Shown in pieces: positions 25,397-33,720 of a stretch of DNA of 64,000 nucleotides. This stretch comes from DAHUYF01 sp035509275. GTDB taxonomy: Bacteria; Pseudomonadota; Alphaproteobacteria; ATCC43930; CGMCC-115725. Position 1 is the stretch's first letter. Every line of letters begins with the position of its first letter. A model generated the notes under the pieces. It was not told where the DNA came from. It worked only from the letters and a program-made list of their open reading frames with translations, and ran no database searches. A program made the translations under genes and the position numbers. The stretch lies in assembly GCA_035509275.1 (NCBI GenBank), contig DATJLU010000029.1, positions 18,417-82,416 on the forward strand, in the 5' to 3' direction.

Positions 25397-26767
25397 TCAG
25401 CTCGCCGCCAGCGCGAAGGGATTGCTCGCCAGCCAGGTCTCCAGCCATCGCGTGTGAAAGCTCAGCGCCGCGACATCGGCATCGGCGGCGAGCGCCCGGT
25501 GCAGGGGGACGGTGGTATGGATGCCGTCGATGCGCATTGCGGCGAGCGCCTGCGCGAGACGCTCGCGCGCCGCCGCCCGGGTCTCGCCCCAGACGATGAG
25601 CTTGCCCAGCAGCGAATCATAGAAGGGCGGCACCACGTAGCCCGCGTAGAGCATGGTGTCGAAGCGGATGCCATCACCCTCCGGCAGGCTCAGCTGCGTC
25701 ACCTCTCCGGGCGATGGCGCGAAGCCGCGTGCGGGATCCTCGGCGCAGATGCGGCACTCGATCGCATGGCCGCGGCGACGCACATCGCTTTGCCGCAGGC
25801 GCAGCTTTTCGCCGGCGGCGATGCGGATCATCGCCTGCACGAGATCGATGCCGGTGACCATCTCGGTCACGGGATGCTCGACCTGGATGCGGGTATTCAT
25901 CTCGATGAAGAAGAATTCGCCGCTGGCTTCGTCATAGAGATATTCGAGCGTGCCGGCACCGCGATAGGCGGTAGCCCGCGCGAGATCCGCCGCCGAGGCG
26001 CAAAGCCGCGCGCGCGTCGTCTCGTCGAGCATGGCGGCCGGCGCCTCTTCCCAGACCTTCTGCCGCCGCCGCTGCAGCGAGCACTCGCGCTCGAAGAGGT
26101 GGATGGCGTCGGCGCCGTCGCCGAGGACCTGCACCTCGACATGGCGCGCCCGGGCGATGAAGCGCTCGAGATAAAGCCCGCCATCGCCGAAGGCGGCGAG
26201 CGCCTCGGCGGATGCCTGCGGGATCAGCTGTTCCAGCTCGCTCTCGGAATGGATGACGCGGATGCCGCGGCCGCCGCCCCCGGCGGCTGCCTTGATCATC
26301 AGGGGAAAGCCGATGTCGCGGGCGAGATCGCGCGCCTCGGCGATGCCGGCGATCCGCCCTTCGCTGCCGGGAACGGTGGGGATCCCGGCCGCCGCGGCGA
26401 TGGCGCGCGCCGTGGCCTTGTCACCCATGCGCCGGATGGTCTCGGGCCGAGGGCCGACGAAAGTCAGCCCGGCGCGCTCGACCGCCGCGGCGAAATCGGC
26501 ATTCTCCGAAAGAAACCCGTAGCCGGGATGAACGGCATCCGCGCCACTGTGTCTGGCCGCGGCGAGGATGGCATCCTGGTTGAGATAGGATTTGCTCGCT
26601 TGCGGCGGTCCGATCTCGACCACCTCATCGGCGAGTTTCGCCGCCAGCATCGATTGGTCCGCCTTGCTCACCACCTGAACCACGGCAATTCCCAGCGCCT
26701 TTGCCGCGCGGTTGATCCGCACGGCGATCTCACCGCGGTTGGCGATCAGCAGTTTTCCGATGGGCAT
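25397..26767 (-). CDS. accC: Biotin carboxylase subunit
   Basis: 456 residues, the usual AccC length of ~450. It starts MPIGKLLIANRGEIAVRI, and the ATP-grasp region has KAAAGGGGRGIR. The biotin-carboxylase block reads ECSLQRRRQKVWEEAPA and FIEMNTRIQVEHPVTEMVTGIDLV. It uses ATP and bicarbonate to charge a biotin carrier. A second, housekeeping accC is expected elsewhere in the genome. This one is bracketed by a small biotin carrier gene and pxpB/pxpC, so it most likely supplies carboxybiotin to that carboxyltransferase-type pair. The substitution EVRKA-type positions were not examined in detail. Confidence 0.95.
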   Translation of the reverse strand: MPIGKLLIANRGEIAVRINRAAKALGIAVVQVVSKADQSMLAAKLADEVVEIGPPQASKSYLNQDAILAAARHSGADAVHPGYGFLSENADFAAAVERAGLTFVGPRPETIRRMGDKATARAIAAAAGIPTVPGSEGRIAGIAEARDLARDIGFPLMIKAAAGGGGRGIRVIHSESELEQLIPQASAEALAAFGDGGLYLERFIARARHVEVQVLGDGADAIHLFERECSLQRRRQKVWEEAPAAMLDETTRARLCASAADLARATAYRGAGTLEYLYDEASGEFFFIEMNTRIQVEHPVTEMVTGIDLVQAMIRIAAGEKLRLRQSDVRRRGHAIECRICAEDPARGFAPSPGEVTQLSLPEGDGIRFDTMLYAGYVVPPFYDSLLGKLIVWGETRAAARERLAQALAAMRIDGIHTTVPLHRALAADADVAALSFHTRWLETWLASNPFALAAS

Positions 26768-26785
26768 CGATCGTCCCGGCGCCGC

Positions 26786-27028
26786 TCAACCGTCGATCTC
26801 GAGCAGCGGCTGTCCTGCCATGATCGCGTCCTCGTTCTCGGCGACGAATTTGACCACGCGGCCGGCCGCTTCAGCGATCACCGGCGTGAAGGTCTTCATC
26901 ACCTCGATCAGCCCGATCGTGTCGCCGATGGCGACGGTATCGCCTTCCTTCTTGTAAGGCGGCTGATCCGGAGCCGGTCGGCGGTAGAAGATGCCGGGCA
27001 GCGGAGCGTGGATTGTCTTGAGGGCCAT
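26786..27028 (-). CDS. Small biotin carboxyl carrier protein
   Basis: Only 80 residues: an entire lipoyl/biotinyl domain with no long linker. IHAPLPGIFYRRPAP is followed by KEGDTVAIGDTIGLIEVMKTFTPV, with the biotinylated lysine at residue 45 in EVMKT. VIAEAAGRVVKFVAENEDAI ends the fold. It carries carboxybiotin between biotin carboxylase and the carboxyltransferase. The usual AccB is ~150 residues with a Pro/Ala-rich N-terminal part; the short form fits a dedicated carrier of a split urea-carboxylase-like enzyme. It lies 6 bases after the CobW-type gene and 18 bases before accC. Confidence 0.93.
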   Translation of the reverse strand: MALKTIHAPLPGIFYRRPAPDQPPYKKEGDTVAIGDTIGLIEVMKTFTPVIAEAAGRVVKFVAENEDAIMAGQPLLEIDG

Positions 27029-27034
27029 GGCGGA

Positions 27035-28081
27035 TCACCTGCTCGGGCGCGTCGGGTTGGCGAGACGGTTGAAAGCGGCGAGCGAGCGCTCGATGGCCGC
27101 GCGGTCAAGGTCGCGCACGATGAAGACCAGGCGCGAGGCGCGGTCCTCGTCGGGCCAGCACTCGAGATGCACGGGCGGATGGACCAGATGCTGCGCCCCA
27201 TGCACCACCACCGGACGCTCGCTGCCGGCGACGTTGAGGATCCCCTTGATCCGCAGCACATCGGCACCTCGCGCATGCAGCAGCATCGAGAGCCAGATGC
27301 CGAAGGCGCTCCAGTCGAGCGGCCGCTCGAACCGCAAGCAGAAGGCATAGATACCGGCTTCGTGGCGATTGACGTCGTGATGCTGGCCGTGGCGGTGCCC
27401 GGTTGCGGCATCGGCGGCGAGCCAGCGCTGCACTTCGGCGCTCTTGGTGGCGGGATCGGCGAGGTCGGCGGCGAGGAGAGGCTCGGCATCAAGCGGCAGG
27501 TCGGGCGCAGTTTCGCGGATGGGTGCCGCGGGATTGATGCGCTCGAGGCGCCGCCGCAGCGCGGCCACCGCGCCGGGCGGCGCGAGATCGGTCTTGGTGA
27601 TGAGGAGGCGGTCGGCCAGCGCGGCCTGCTTCACCGATTCCGGCTGGCGGTCGAGATGAAGCGCACCGTTCACCGCATCGACCGTGGCGATCACCGGCCC
27701 CAGCCGGAAATGATGGCGGATCACCGGCTCGGCCATGATGGTGGCGAGGATCGGCACCGGATCGGCGAGGCCGGTGGTCTCGATCACGACGCGGCGGAAG
27801 AACGGGATTTCGCCGCGCTCGCGCCGGCCGTGGAGATCGCGGATGGCGGCGCCGAGATCGCCACGGATGGTGCAGCAGAGGCAGCCGCTCTGCAGCAGCA
27901 CGATGTCCCCTTCGAGGCGGCGCAGCAGGTGATGGTCGAGGCCGATCTCGCCGAACTCGTTCACCAGCACCGCCGTGTCGGCGAAGGCGGGCGAGCGCAG
28001 CAGACGCTGGAGCAGGCTGGTCTTGCCGCTACCGAGGAAGCCGGTGATCAGGTTGACCGGTATCGCCGATGGCGACGCCAT
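27035..28081 (-). CDS. CobW/G3E-family metal GTPase
   Basis: 348 residues. The N-terminal GTPase has Walker A GFLGSGKTS (14-22). The switch region holds the metal-binding SGCLCCT with Cys67, Cys69 and Cys70 (CxCC), GLADP and the nucleotide-recognition ITKTD. A histidine-rich stretch (GHRHGQHHDVNRHEAG) precedes the CobW C-terminal domain (FERPLDWSAFGIWLSML, RIKGILNV). G3E GTPases deliver zinc, cobalt or nickel to enzymes. In this operon the likely client is the metal-dependent deacetylase/imidase two genes upstream, or the cupin. The adjacent 106-residue protein may be its partner. Client assignment is inferred. Confidence 0.92.
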   Translation of the reverse strand: MASPSAIPVNLITGFLGSGKTSLLQRLLRSPAFADTAVLVNEFGEIGLDHHLLRRLEGDIVLLQSGCLCCTIRGDLGAAIRDLHGRRERGEIPFFRRVVIETTGLADPVPILATIMAEPVIRHHFRLGPVIATVDAVNGALHLDRQPESVKQAALADRLLITKTDLAPPGAVAALRRRLERINPAAPIRETAPDLPLDAEPLLAADLADPATKSAEVQRWLAADAATGHRHGQHHDVNRHEAGIYAFCLRFERPLDWSAFGIWLSMLLHARGADVLRIKGILNVAGSERPVVVHGAQHLVHPPVHLECWPDEDRASRLVFIVRDLDRAAIERSLAAFNRLANPTRPSR

Positions 28082-28086
28082 CGCAG

Positions 28087-28407
28087 TCAGCCCTCCCGCT
28101 CGAGCTTATCGATGAGCGTGGGATCGAGCGGGTCGCACGCACTTCCGACCATGCGCTCGGCCGCGAGCCAGAGATGGGCGAGATCGTCGACGATCTCACT
28201 GCGGCCGGTGCGGTTGCTGAGCACGTAATGAGCTCCCTGCCAATCGCCGAGAGTGAGTGAAAAATGCCCGAGGACGGCATTGGCGAGGCCGATCCGGCGC
28301 AGCCGCTCGGCACGGGGACGGAGCGACGCCGGCTGGCCGGGTCCGTCGCCCGCTCTCCCCTCCGCCCAGTGCTCGGCGCCGCCAAGGACGCCACAAAGAC
28401 CGCACAC
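28087..28407 (-). CDS. Conserved small protein of CobW neighbourhoods (MCGLCG type)
   Basis: 106 residues from GTG 28407, with GAGGAC upstream. It begins MCGLCGVLGG (two cysteines, C2 and C5), has a less conserved middle, and ends in LSDWQGxxYVLS-like LGDWQGAHYVLSNRTG, IVDDLAHLWLAAERM and DPLDPTLIDKLE. Similar small proteins are encoded directly next to CobW GTPases in other alphaproteobacteria, in my recollection of the family, with no known function. The MCGLCG start resembles glutamine amidotransferases, but nothing else of that fold is present. It could be a metal-handling or adaptor protein for the GTPase. It overlaps nothing and is 6 bases from the CobW start. Confidence 0.7.
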   Translation of the reverse strand: MCGLCGVLGGAEHWAEGRAGDGPGQPASLRPRAERLRRIGLANAVLGHFSLTLGDWQGAHYVLSNRTGRSEIVDDLAHLWLAAERMVGSACDPLDPTLIDKLEREG

Positions 28408-28463
28408 GCCGTCCTCACCCCGTGCGGCGGAAGCAGCGCTCCTGCCGCCGTTCCGGTTGTCTC

Positions 28464-29348
28464 CTACTTGCCCCGCCGCGGCTTGCGCCGGGAGAAATCG
28501 TCGGCGATCTCGTTCATGGTGCAGAAGCGCACCCCGGGATGCCGGATCATATGGCCGTAAAGCCGCTCCAGCATCATCAGCACCTGCGGCCGCCCCGACA
28601 CGTCGGGATGGATGGTGATGGGGAAGACCGCGTAATCATATTCGCGATAGACCCAGTCGAATTGGTCGCGCCAGGTCTGCTCGAGATGACGCGGACTGAC
28701 GAAGCCGTGGCTGTTCGGTGCCTTCTTGATGAACATCATCGGCGGCAGATCGTCGAGATACCAGTTGGCGGGAATCTCGATCAGGTCGGTCTCGTGGCCG
28801 CGCAGCAGCGGCTTCATCCAGGCCTCTGGCTTCTTCGAATAGTCGATCTTGGTCCAGCTGTCGCCGACGCGGACATAATAGGGCTGGAAATCATGATGCA
28901 TCAGGCTGTGATCGTATTTGATGCCCTTCTTCAGCAGGAGCTCGTTCGAGACGTTGCTGAACTCCCACCAAGGCGCGACGTAGCCGGTCGGCCGCTGCCC
29001 GGCCAGGGTGGTGACGAGCTCGATGCAGTAGTCGAGCACCGCCTCCTCCTGCTGCGGCGTCATGGCGATGGGGTTCTCATGGCTGTAGCCATGGATGCCG
29101 ATCTCGTGGCCGGCGCGGGCCACCGCCTTCATCTCTTCCGGGAAGGTCTCGATCGAGTGGCCGGGAATGAACCAGGTGGTCCTGAGGCCAAGCCGCTCGA
29201 ACAGCTTGAGCAGGCGCGGCGCGCCAACCTCGCCCGCAAACAGGCCGCGCGAGATGTCGTCAGGCGAATCCTCGCCCGCATAGGAGCCGAGCCAGCCGGC
29301 CACCGCATCCACATCGACGCCGATCGAACAGAGAATTTCCTTTGCCAT
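28464..29348 (-). CDS. Polysaccharide deacetylase-family protein of the cyclic imidase / H. pylori PgdA type
   Basis: 294 residues from ATG 29348 (AAGGAGC upstream). The sequence follows H. pylori PgdA (HP0310) and the related Pseudomonas cyclic imide hydrolase very closely: GVDVDAVAGWLG with Asp12 and Asp14, then AGEDSPDDISRGLFAGE, and the zinc motif HGYSHENP with His86 and His90. Further matches are TGYVAPWWEFSN, YDHSLMHHDF, EIPANWYLDDLPPMMF and TIHPDVSGRPQV. Members of this group open cyclic imides or deacetylate peptidoglycan. In a cluster with 5-oxoprolinase parts, imide or ureide ring opening is the more likely role. Metal could be loaded by the CobW protein downstream. Confidence 0.9.
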   Translation of the reverse strand: MAKEILCSIGVDVDAVAGWLGSYAGEDSPDDISRGLFAGEVGAPRLLKLFERLGLRTTWFIPGHSIETFPEEMKAVARAGHEIGIHGYSHENPIAMTPQQEEAVLDYCIELVTTLAGQRPTGYVAPWWEFSNVSNELLLKKGIKYDHSLMHHDFQPYYVRVGDSWTKIDYSKKPEAWMKPLLRGHETDLIEIPANWYLDDLPPMMFIKKAPNSHGFVSPRHLEQTWRDQFDWVYREYDYAVFPITIHPDVSGRPQVLMMLERLYGHMIRHPGVRFCTMNEIADDFSRRKPRRGK

Positions 29349-29364
29349 GGTTCGTCTTGCTCCT

Positions 29365-29667
29365 TTACGTCTTGAGCTCGATCTCGATGAAGGCGAACTC
29401 GAAATCATTGGCGTTGACGACGTCGTGCTCGACCCCGGCCGGGCGCGTGTAACTGCCGCCGATCGAGAGCTCGGCGATACGCTCACCTTCGGGTTCGATC
29501 AGGAGGAGGCGGCCGGCGGTGAGCGGCACGACGACGTAGTCATACTCGTGGCGGTGATGGCCGGTGGCGGCACCCGGCGCAAACTGCCATAGGGTGACGC
29601 GCACGCGCTCGGTTTCGAGCTGGCGCGTGGCCTTGGCGGCCGGCCGCCCGCTGCCCGCCGCGCTCAT
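29365..29667 (-). CDS. Small cupin protein
   Basis: 100 residues, a single cupin barrel: motif 1 appears as GAATGHHRHEYDYVVVPLT, followed by the second motif ASYTRPAGVEHDVVNAN-like stretch (SYTRPAGVEHDVVN). Two histidines and a glutamate fit metal binding. It lies 16 bases before the imidase gene and 76 bases after the ABC ATPase. Small cupins beside ureide or imide hydrolases are sometimes accessory hydrolases or isomerases; function here is not established. The start GTG/ATG choice is ordinary and not tested. Confidence 0.82.
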   Translation of the reverse strand: MSAAGSGRPAAKATRQLETERVRVTLWQFAPGAATGHHRHEYDYVVVPLTAGRLLLIEPEGERIAELSIGGSYTRPAGVEHDVVNANDFEFAFIEIELKT

Positions 29668-29743
29668 GCTGCGCTCCGTCCGTGCCGTCGCGGCGCCGGG
29701 ATCATCGGCACGCGTTGATCGAGGCGGAACCGATCCATGACGC

Positions 29744-30838
29744 TCATGCTCCTTGCGCGATGATGGTGCCCTCGTCGGGCGCCCAGCAGATCAGCACCGT
29801 GTCGGAGAATTCCTCCTCGTATTTGCTGACATGGCTTTCGACGGCAAGCTCGCGCGCGTCGGGAAGCGCCAGGGACAGATAACGCGTATGCGCCACCACA
29901 TCCGAGGCGAGAACGCGGCCGGTGATGGCGTTGCCCGCATAGGGCTCGCGCGGGCCCGTGGGCGCGTGGATGTCGATCGCCTCGGATGGCACGACGAGGC
30001 TCGCCGCGGCGCCGATCGCGAGCCGCGGGTCGTTGATGACGCCGGTGAAGCGGCCATAGGCCGTGTCGACCAGGCCGCGTCCGCGTTCGACGCCGGCAAG
30101 CGTGCCGTCGATGATGGTGTTGCGACCGATGAAGCGGGCGACGAAGGGCGTCTTGGGCCTGGTATAGAGCTCGATCGGCGGGCTCACCTGCTCGACCTCG
30201 CCGCGGTTCATCACCACGATGCGATCCGACAGCACCAGCGCCTCGGATTGGGCATGCGTGACGAAAATGAAGGTGATGCCGAGATTGCGCTGCAGCAGCT
30301 TCAATTCGTTCTGGATCGATTTGCGCAGATTGGCGTCGAGCGCGCCCAAGGGTTCGTCGAGCAGCAGGATCTGCGGCTCGACCACGAGCCCGCGCGCGAG
30401 CGCGACGCGCTGGCGCTGACCGCCGGAAAGCCCGTTCGTCTTGCGGTCGGCGACGTCGGTGAGCTCGAATTTCTCGAGGATGCCGTCGACCCGGCGCTTG
30501 CGTTCGGCCGCGCCCATGCGCTTGACGGCGAGCCCGTACTCGACGTTCTGGCGCACCGTCATGTGCGGGAACAGCGCGAAATTCTGAAAGATGGTGGAGG
30601 TCGGGCGGCGCTCGGCCGGCAGATCGTTGATGCGCTGGTCGCGGATCAGGACATCGCCCGAGGTGATCGCCTCGAAGCCTGCGATCATGCGCAACGTCGT
30701 GGTCTTGCCGCAGCCCGACGGGCCGACGAAGGAGATGAACTCGCCGCGATCGACGCGCAGGTCGAAATTCGACACGGCCACGACATGGTTGTCGTACACC
30801 TTGCGCACCGCCGCCAGTTCGAGGTCGTAGGATGCCAC
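29744..30838 (-). CDS. PotA-type ABC transporter ATPase, copy 1
   Basis: 364 residues from GTG 30838, where GGGTGAG lies about 5 bases upstream; earlier GTG codons at 30847 and 30862 have weaker sites. Walker A GPSGCGKTTT, Q-loop FQNFALFPHMTV, signature LSGGQRQRVALARGL and Walker B ILLLDEPLGALD are all intact. The C-terminal TOBE-like domain (RFIGRNTIIDGT) is typical of spermidine/putrescine- or sulphate-type importers. It is the second ATPase of the operon; the other is at 35507-36544. It lies next to the substrate-binding protein gene, so it probably serves the same importer. The substrate is likely polar and small but unknown. Confidence 0.92.
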   Translation of the reverse strand: MASYDLELAAVRKVYDNHVVAVSNFDLRVDRGEFISFVGPSGCGKTTTLRMIAGFEAITSGDVLIRDQRINDLPAERRPTSTIFQNFALFPHMTVRQNVEYGLAVKRMGAAERKRRVDGILEKFELTDVADRKTNGLSGGQRQRVALARGLVVEPQILLLDEPLGALDANLRKSIQNELKLLQRNLGITFIFVTHAQSEALVLSDRIVVMNRGEVEQVSPPIELYTRPKTPFVARFIGRNTIIDGTLAGVERGRGLVDTAYGRFTGVINDPRLAIGAAASLVVPSEAIDIHAPTGPREPYAGNAITGRVLASDVVAHTRYLSLALPDARELAVESHVSKYEEEFSDTVLICWAPDEGTIIAQGA

Positions 30839-30914
30839 TGCGCTCACCCACTGCCGCCGCACCGGGCAAGGGCGGGCTCCAGCCCGAGCCCGCCCTCGCC
30901 GGCGCGGCTTCGCT

Positions 30915-32147
30915 TCAAGCGTTCAGGAACTCGTCCCATTTCTGCGTGAGATGGTCGTACTCGTCCGGCCACTGGTGCCAGTACGCCACTTTCGAGGCGC
31001 GCTCCTTGAGCGAACCGCCGTCACGCAGATCGCCCGGCTTGATGCCGCGCCATTCCGGCCCCTTCCACGGCTGGCCCTCGTACCAGAAGGCATACTTGTC
31101 GGGGGCCATCGCCTTCTCGATGTTGGTGGTGGGCGAGTAGTAGCCTTGCTCGGAGACGGTCACAGCGGGCGGGCCCGAGAGCCAGTAATCGGCATAGGCG
31201 ACCACCGCATCGAGATTGGGTGTGCCCTTGATCGGCGACACTCCGATGGACCAGGCGCGATAGCCTTCTTTCGGCACGGCGTATTTGCACTTCTTGCCTT
31301 GCGCCTTCACCGCCATGACCGCAGGCTGCCACGCGTCGCACACCACCATCTCACCCGAGGCGAGGAGGTTGACGAGCTCGCCGAAATCGCCCCAGAGCGC
31401 GCGGAACTGCCCGTCCTTCTTCTTGGCGATGAGGAATTTCGCCGCCTCGTCCATCTCCTTGGCCGAGGGGTTGCCGGGATTCTTGACGTCGAGCAGGCCG
31501 AGCGAGTTCATCGCCAGGATCGCCTGACCGAACGCGATGAGCGGATCGGTGTTGAGGCCGGAGCGACCGCGCCATTTCTTGTCGAAGATCGCGGTCCAGG
31601 TATTGGCCTCCTCGGCGCTCAAGACGTCGGGGTTGTAGCCGATCGAATCATAGTTATAGACCGTCGGCACCATCCACAGCTTGGTCTGCGCCTCGTCGGC
31701 CCAGATCTGGCCGACGATCTGCGCTTGGCGCGGCCATTTCGGATTGGCCTTGGTGAAGGTGTCGCGGATATTGGCCCAGTTGGTGAGGCTCTTGGTCTCG
31801 ATCGGGGTGATCTTGCCGGTGGTGGTCACCGCCGGCAGGCGCTCGCCGATCGTCTCCCAGCAATCGAAATCCGACGATCCCGACAGGATCTTGGTCTGCG
31901 CGTCGGGAAAGGTGGCGGCGGTGCCGGTGGTGCTGCCGACATGGCTCTCAGTACGGAAATCGGCGAGGATGCGTTCCTGCACGGTCACCGAAAGGCCGAT
32001 CGTGCGCAGCTGCTCCTTCGACAGATCCATCGCCGCGGCATAGGCGCTGCGCGAATTGAGGAAGGGCGTGCCGCCGCCCAAGGCCAGCGCGGTCGCAGCG
32101 GCGCTGCGCTTGAGCAGGTTGCGTCGGGAAATCGATTGGTCCAGCAT
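30915..32147 (-). CDS. PotD-type extracellular solute-binding protein, Tat-exported
   Basis: 410 residues from ATG 32147, with AAGGAGG upstream. The N-terminus has a twin-arginine signal: SRRNLLKRSAAATALALGG followed by a cleavage-like SAYAA. The mature protein has PotD/F-type features: WETIGERLPAV, MVPTVYNYDSIGYNPD, and the KEGYRAWSIG and SEQGYYSPTTN blocks that recur in the second binding protein at 37850-39061. It should catch the substrate in the periplasm and deliver it to the PotBC-like permeases encoded upstream in the operon. A Tat signal suggests folding before export, sometimes with a bound cofactor or metal. Substrate not known; lactam or ureide is suggested by context. Confidence 0.9.
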   Translation of the reverse strand: MLDQSISRRNLLKRSAAATALALGGGTPFLNSRSAYAAAMDLSKEQLRTIGLSVTVQERILADFRTESHVGSTTGTAATFPDAQTKILSGSSDFDCWETIGERLPAVTTTGKITPIETKSLTNWANIRDTFTKANPKWPRQAQIVGQIWADEAQTKLWMVPTVYNYDSIGYNPDVLSAEEANTWTAIFDKKWRGRSGLNTDPLIAFGQAILAMNSLGLLDVKNPGNPSAKEMDEAAKFLIAKKKDGQFRALWGDFGELVNLLASGEMVVCDAWQPAVMAVKAQGKKCKYAVPKEGYRAWSIGVSPIKGTPNLDAVVAYADYWLSGPPAVTVSEQGYYSPTTNIEKAMAPDKYAFWYEGQPWKGPEWRGIKPGDLRDGGSLKERASKVAYWHQWPDEYDHLTQKWDEFLNA

Positions 32148-32194
32148 GAAGTGCCTCCTTGTGCATTCGTTGCGGCGCCGACGGGTGGCGCGCC

Positions 32195-32953
32195 CTAGTA
32201 GCGTCCGACCAGTAGCCCTCCATCGACCGCGACGACCTGGCCAGTGAGGTATCGTGCGGCCGGCGATGCGAGAAACAGGATGACGTCGGCGATGTCCTCG
32301 GGCTCGCCGACGCGCCCCAGCGGGATGAAAGCGGCCGCCTGCGCCAGCCCTTCGGGACCGAGCGAGTGCTCGAGCGAAAGCGCCTGGGCGGTGCGGATGT
32401 AGCCGGGTGCCACGCCGTTGACGCGGATGCCCGAGCGCGCGAGCTCGACGGCAAGGCCGCGCACCAGCCCGACCACGCCCGATTTCGCCGCGGAATAGTG
32501 CACATGCTCGTCCCAGCCATAGGCGACGCCCATGATCGACGAGAGCGCGACGATGGCGCCGCGCCTGCGGCTCGCCATGCCCGGCGCCGCGGCGCGCACC
32601 ACGCGCAGAATGCCTTTCAGGTCGACATCGAGCGTATGGTCCCATCTGGCGTCGGTGAGCTGCGCGAGCGGCACTTTGTGCGCAATCCCGGCATTGGCGA
32701 CGATGGCATCGAGCGGTCCGCGCGCGCGCTCGATCGCGGTAACGACCGCATTCGCCTGCTCGGTGCTGGTGACGTCGAGCGGGCGGAACTCGGCGCTGCC
32801 GCCATTCTCGCGGATGCTCTTGGCGACCGCGGCGCCTTCCGCCTCGAGCACATCCGTGACGACCGTGTGGTAACCCGCCTTGGCAAAGGCGAAAGCGGTC
32901 GCGCGGCCGATGCCGATCCCGGCGCCGGTGATGAGAACGGTCTCCTCCGCCAT
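32195..32953 (-). CDS. Short-chain dehydrogenase/reductase (SDR), first of pair
   Basis: 252 residues. The Rossmann motif is TGAGIGIGRA (with IGIG in the TGxxxGxG pattern), then NAGIAHK, and the catalytic tyrosine-lysine in YSAAKSG with the serine in ALSSIMG. C-terminal GRVGEPEDIADVILFLAS and TGQVVAVDGGLLVG are SDR-family. It probably oxidises or reduces an alcohol or keto group formed in the catabolic pathway. GGGGATC lies before ATG 32953. It lies 20 bases from the second SDR, which is related but different. Confidence 0.92.
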   Translation of the reverse strand: MAEETVLITGAGIGIGRATAFAFAKAGYHTVVTDVLEAEGAAVAKSIRENGGSAEFRPLDVTSTEQANAVVTAIERARGPLDAIVANAGIAHKVPLAQLTDARWDHTLDVDLKGILRVVRAAAPGMASRRRGAIVALSSIMGVAYGWDEHVHYSAAKSGVVGLVRGLAVELARSGIRVNGVAPGYIRTAQALSLEHSLGPEGLAQAAAFIPLGRVGEPEDIADVILFLASPAARYLTGQVVAVDGGLLVGRY

Positions 32954-32973
32954 GATCCCCTCCCCCTCGCGCC

Positions 32974-33720
32974 TCAGAGCATCACGTCGCCGGAATTCGG
33001 CCCCAGGGTCTGCCCGACATAGAGGCGCGCCGCCGACGACGCGAGGAAGGCGACCGTCGCGGCCACCTCCTCCGGCTCGCCGAAACGCGCCAGCGGCAGC
33101 TCCGCCGACTTGGCCTTGCGCCAGGCCTCGGACAGGCCGAGCACCAGTTCCGTGTTGATCGGCCCGGGCGCCACCGCGTTGACCCGGACGCCGCGCGCGC
33201 TGACTTCGCGCGCCAGCGACTTGGTGAGGCCGATGATCGCGGCCTTGGCGGCGCTGTAGTGACAGAGCTCGATGCCGCCGATCTGCCCCAGCTGCGAGGC
33301 GATATTGACGACGATCCCGTCGGCCGCCTCGAGCATCGCGGGCAACGCGCGTCGGGTACAGAGAAAGGTGCCGCGCAGATGGACGGCGATCATGCGATCC
33401 CATTGCTCAACGGTAAGCTCCTCGAACTTCGCCTGGTGAACGAAGCCGGCATTGTTGACGAGGAGCGTGCAGCGACCGAAGACCGCTTCGCAGTGCGCAA
33501 AAATCGCATCGACCGCGGCCGGATCCGAGACGTCGCCCGGCGCCGCCGACGCCCAGCCGCCGGCGGCTTTGAGCTCGGCGGCGGTGCGTTCGGCCGCCGC
33601 GGGGCGGAGATCGTTGACGATCACCTTCGCGCCGTCGCGACAGAGCCGTGCCGCGCTGGCTTTGCCGATGCCGGAGCCGGCACCGGTGACGATCGCGACA
33701 TGCTCGCCAAGCTCGGTCAT
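32974..33720 (-). CDS. Short-chain dehydrogenase/reductase (SDR), second of pair
   Basis: 248 residues. Cofactor motif TGAGSGIGKA, NNAGF, catalytic serine in VNIASQLG and YSAAKAA with tyrosine and lysine, then PGPINTELV. The ending SARLYVGQTLGPNSGDVML diverges from the first SDR. Its ATG at 33720 overlaps the stop of the PotC-type permease (33717), so it is read with the transporter. Two SDRs together suggest two redox steps on the imported compound or on both stereoisomers; that is inference. Substrate unknown. Confidence 0.92.
   Translation of the reverse strand: MTELGEHVAIVTGAGSGIGKASAARLCRDGAKVIVNDLRPAAAERTAAELKAAGGWASAAPGDVSDPAAVDAIFAHCEAVFGRCTLLVNNAGFVHQAKFEELTVEQWDRMIAVHLRGTFLCTRRALPAMLEAADGIVVNIASQLGQIGGIELCHYSAAKAAIIGLTKSLAREVSARGVRVNAVAPGPINTELVLGLSEAWRKAKSAELPLARFGEPEEVAATVAFLASSAARLYVGQTLGPNSGDVML

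Noticed and set aside
24482..28228. 1248-codon open frame on the plus strand opposite pxpB, accC, carrier and cobW
   Set aside because: It is antisense to genes with intact, recognisable families and has low-complexity composition (H, R, D, E and A-rich), as expected from GC-rich codon bias on the other strand.
28087..28407. Small MCGLCG protein as a glutamine amidotransferase
   Set aside because: Only the first residues resemble that class; no further motifs of the Ntn fold are present and the protein is too short.
28464..29348. Polysaccharide deacetylase of cell-wall or capsule type as the final call
   Set aside because: The close match to HP0310 and cyclic imide hydrolase, and the lactam-type neighbours, favour an imidase-type role; cell-wall deacetylation remains possible.
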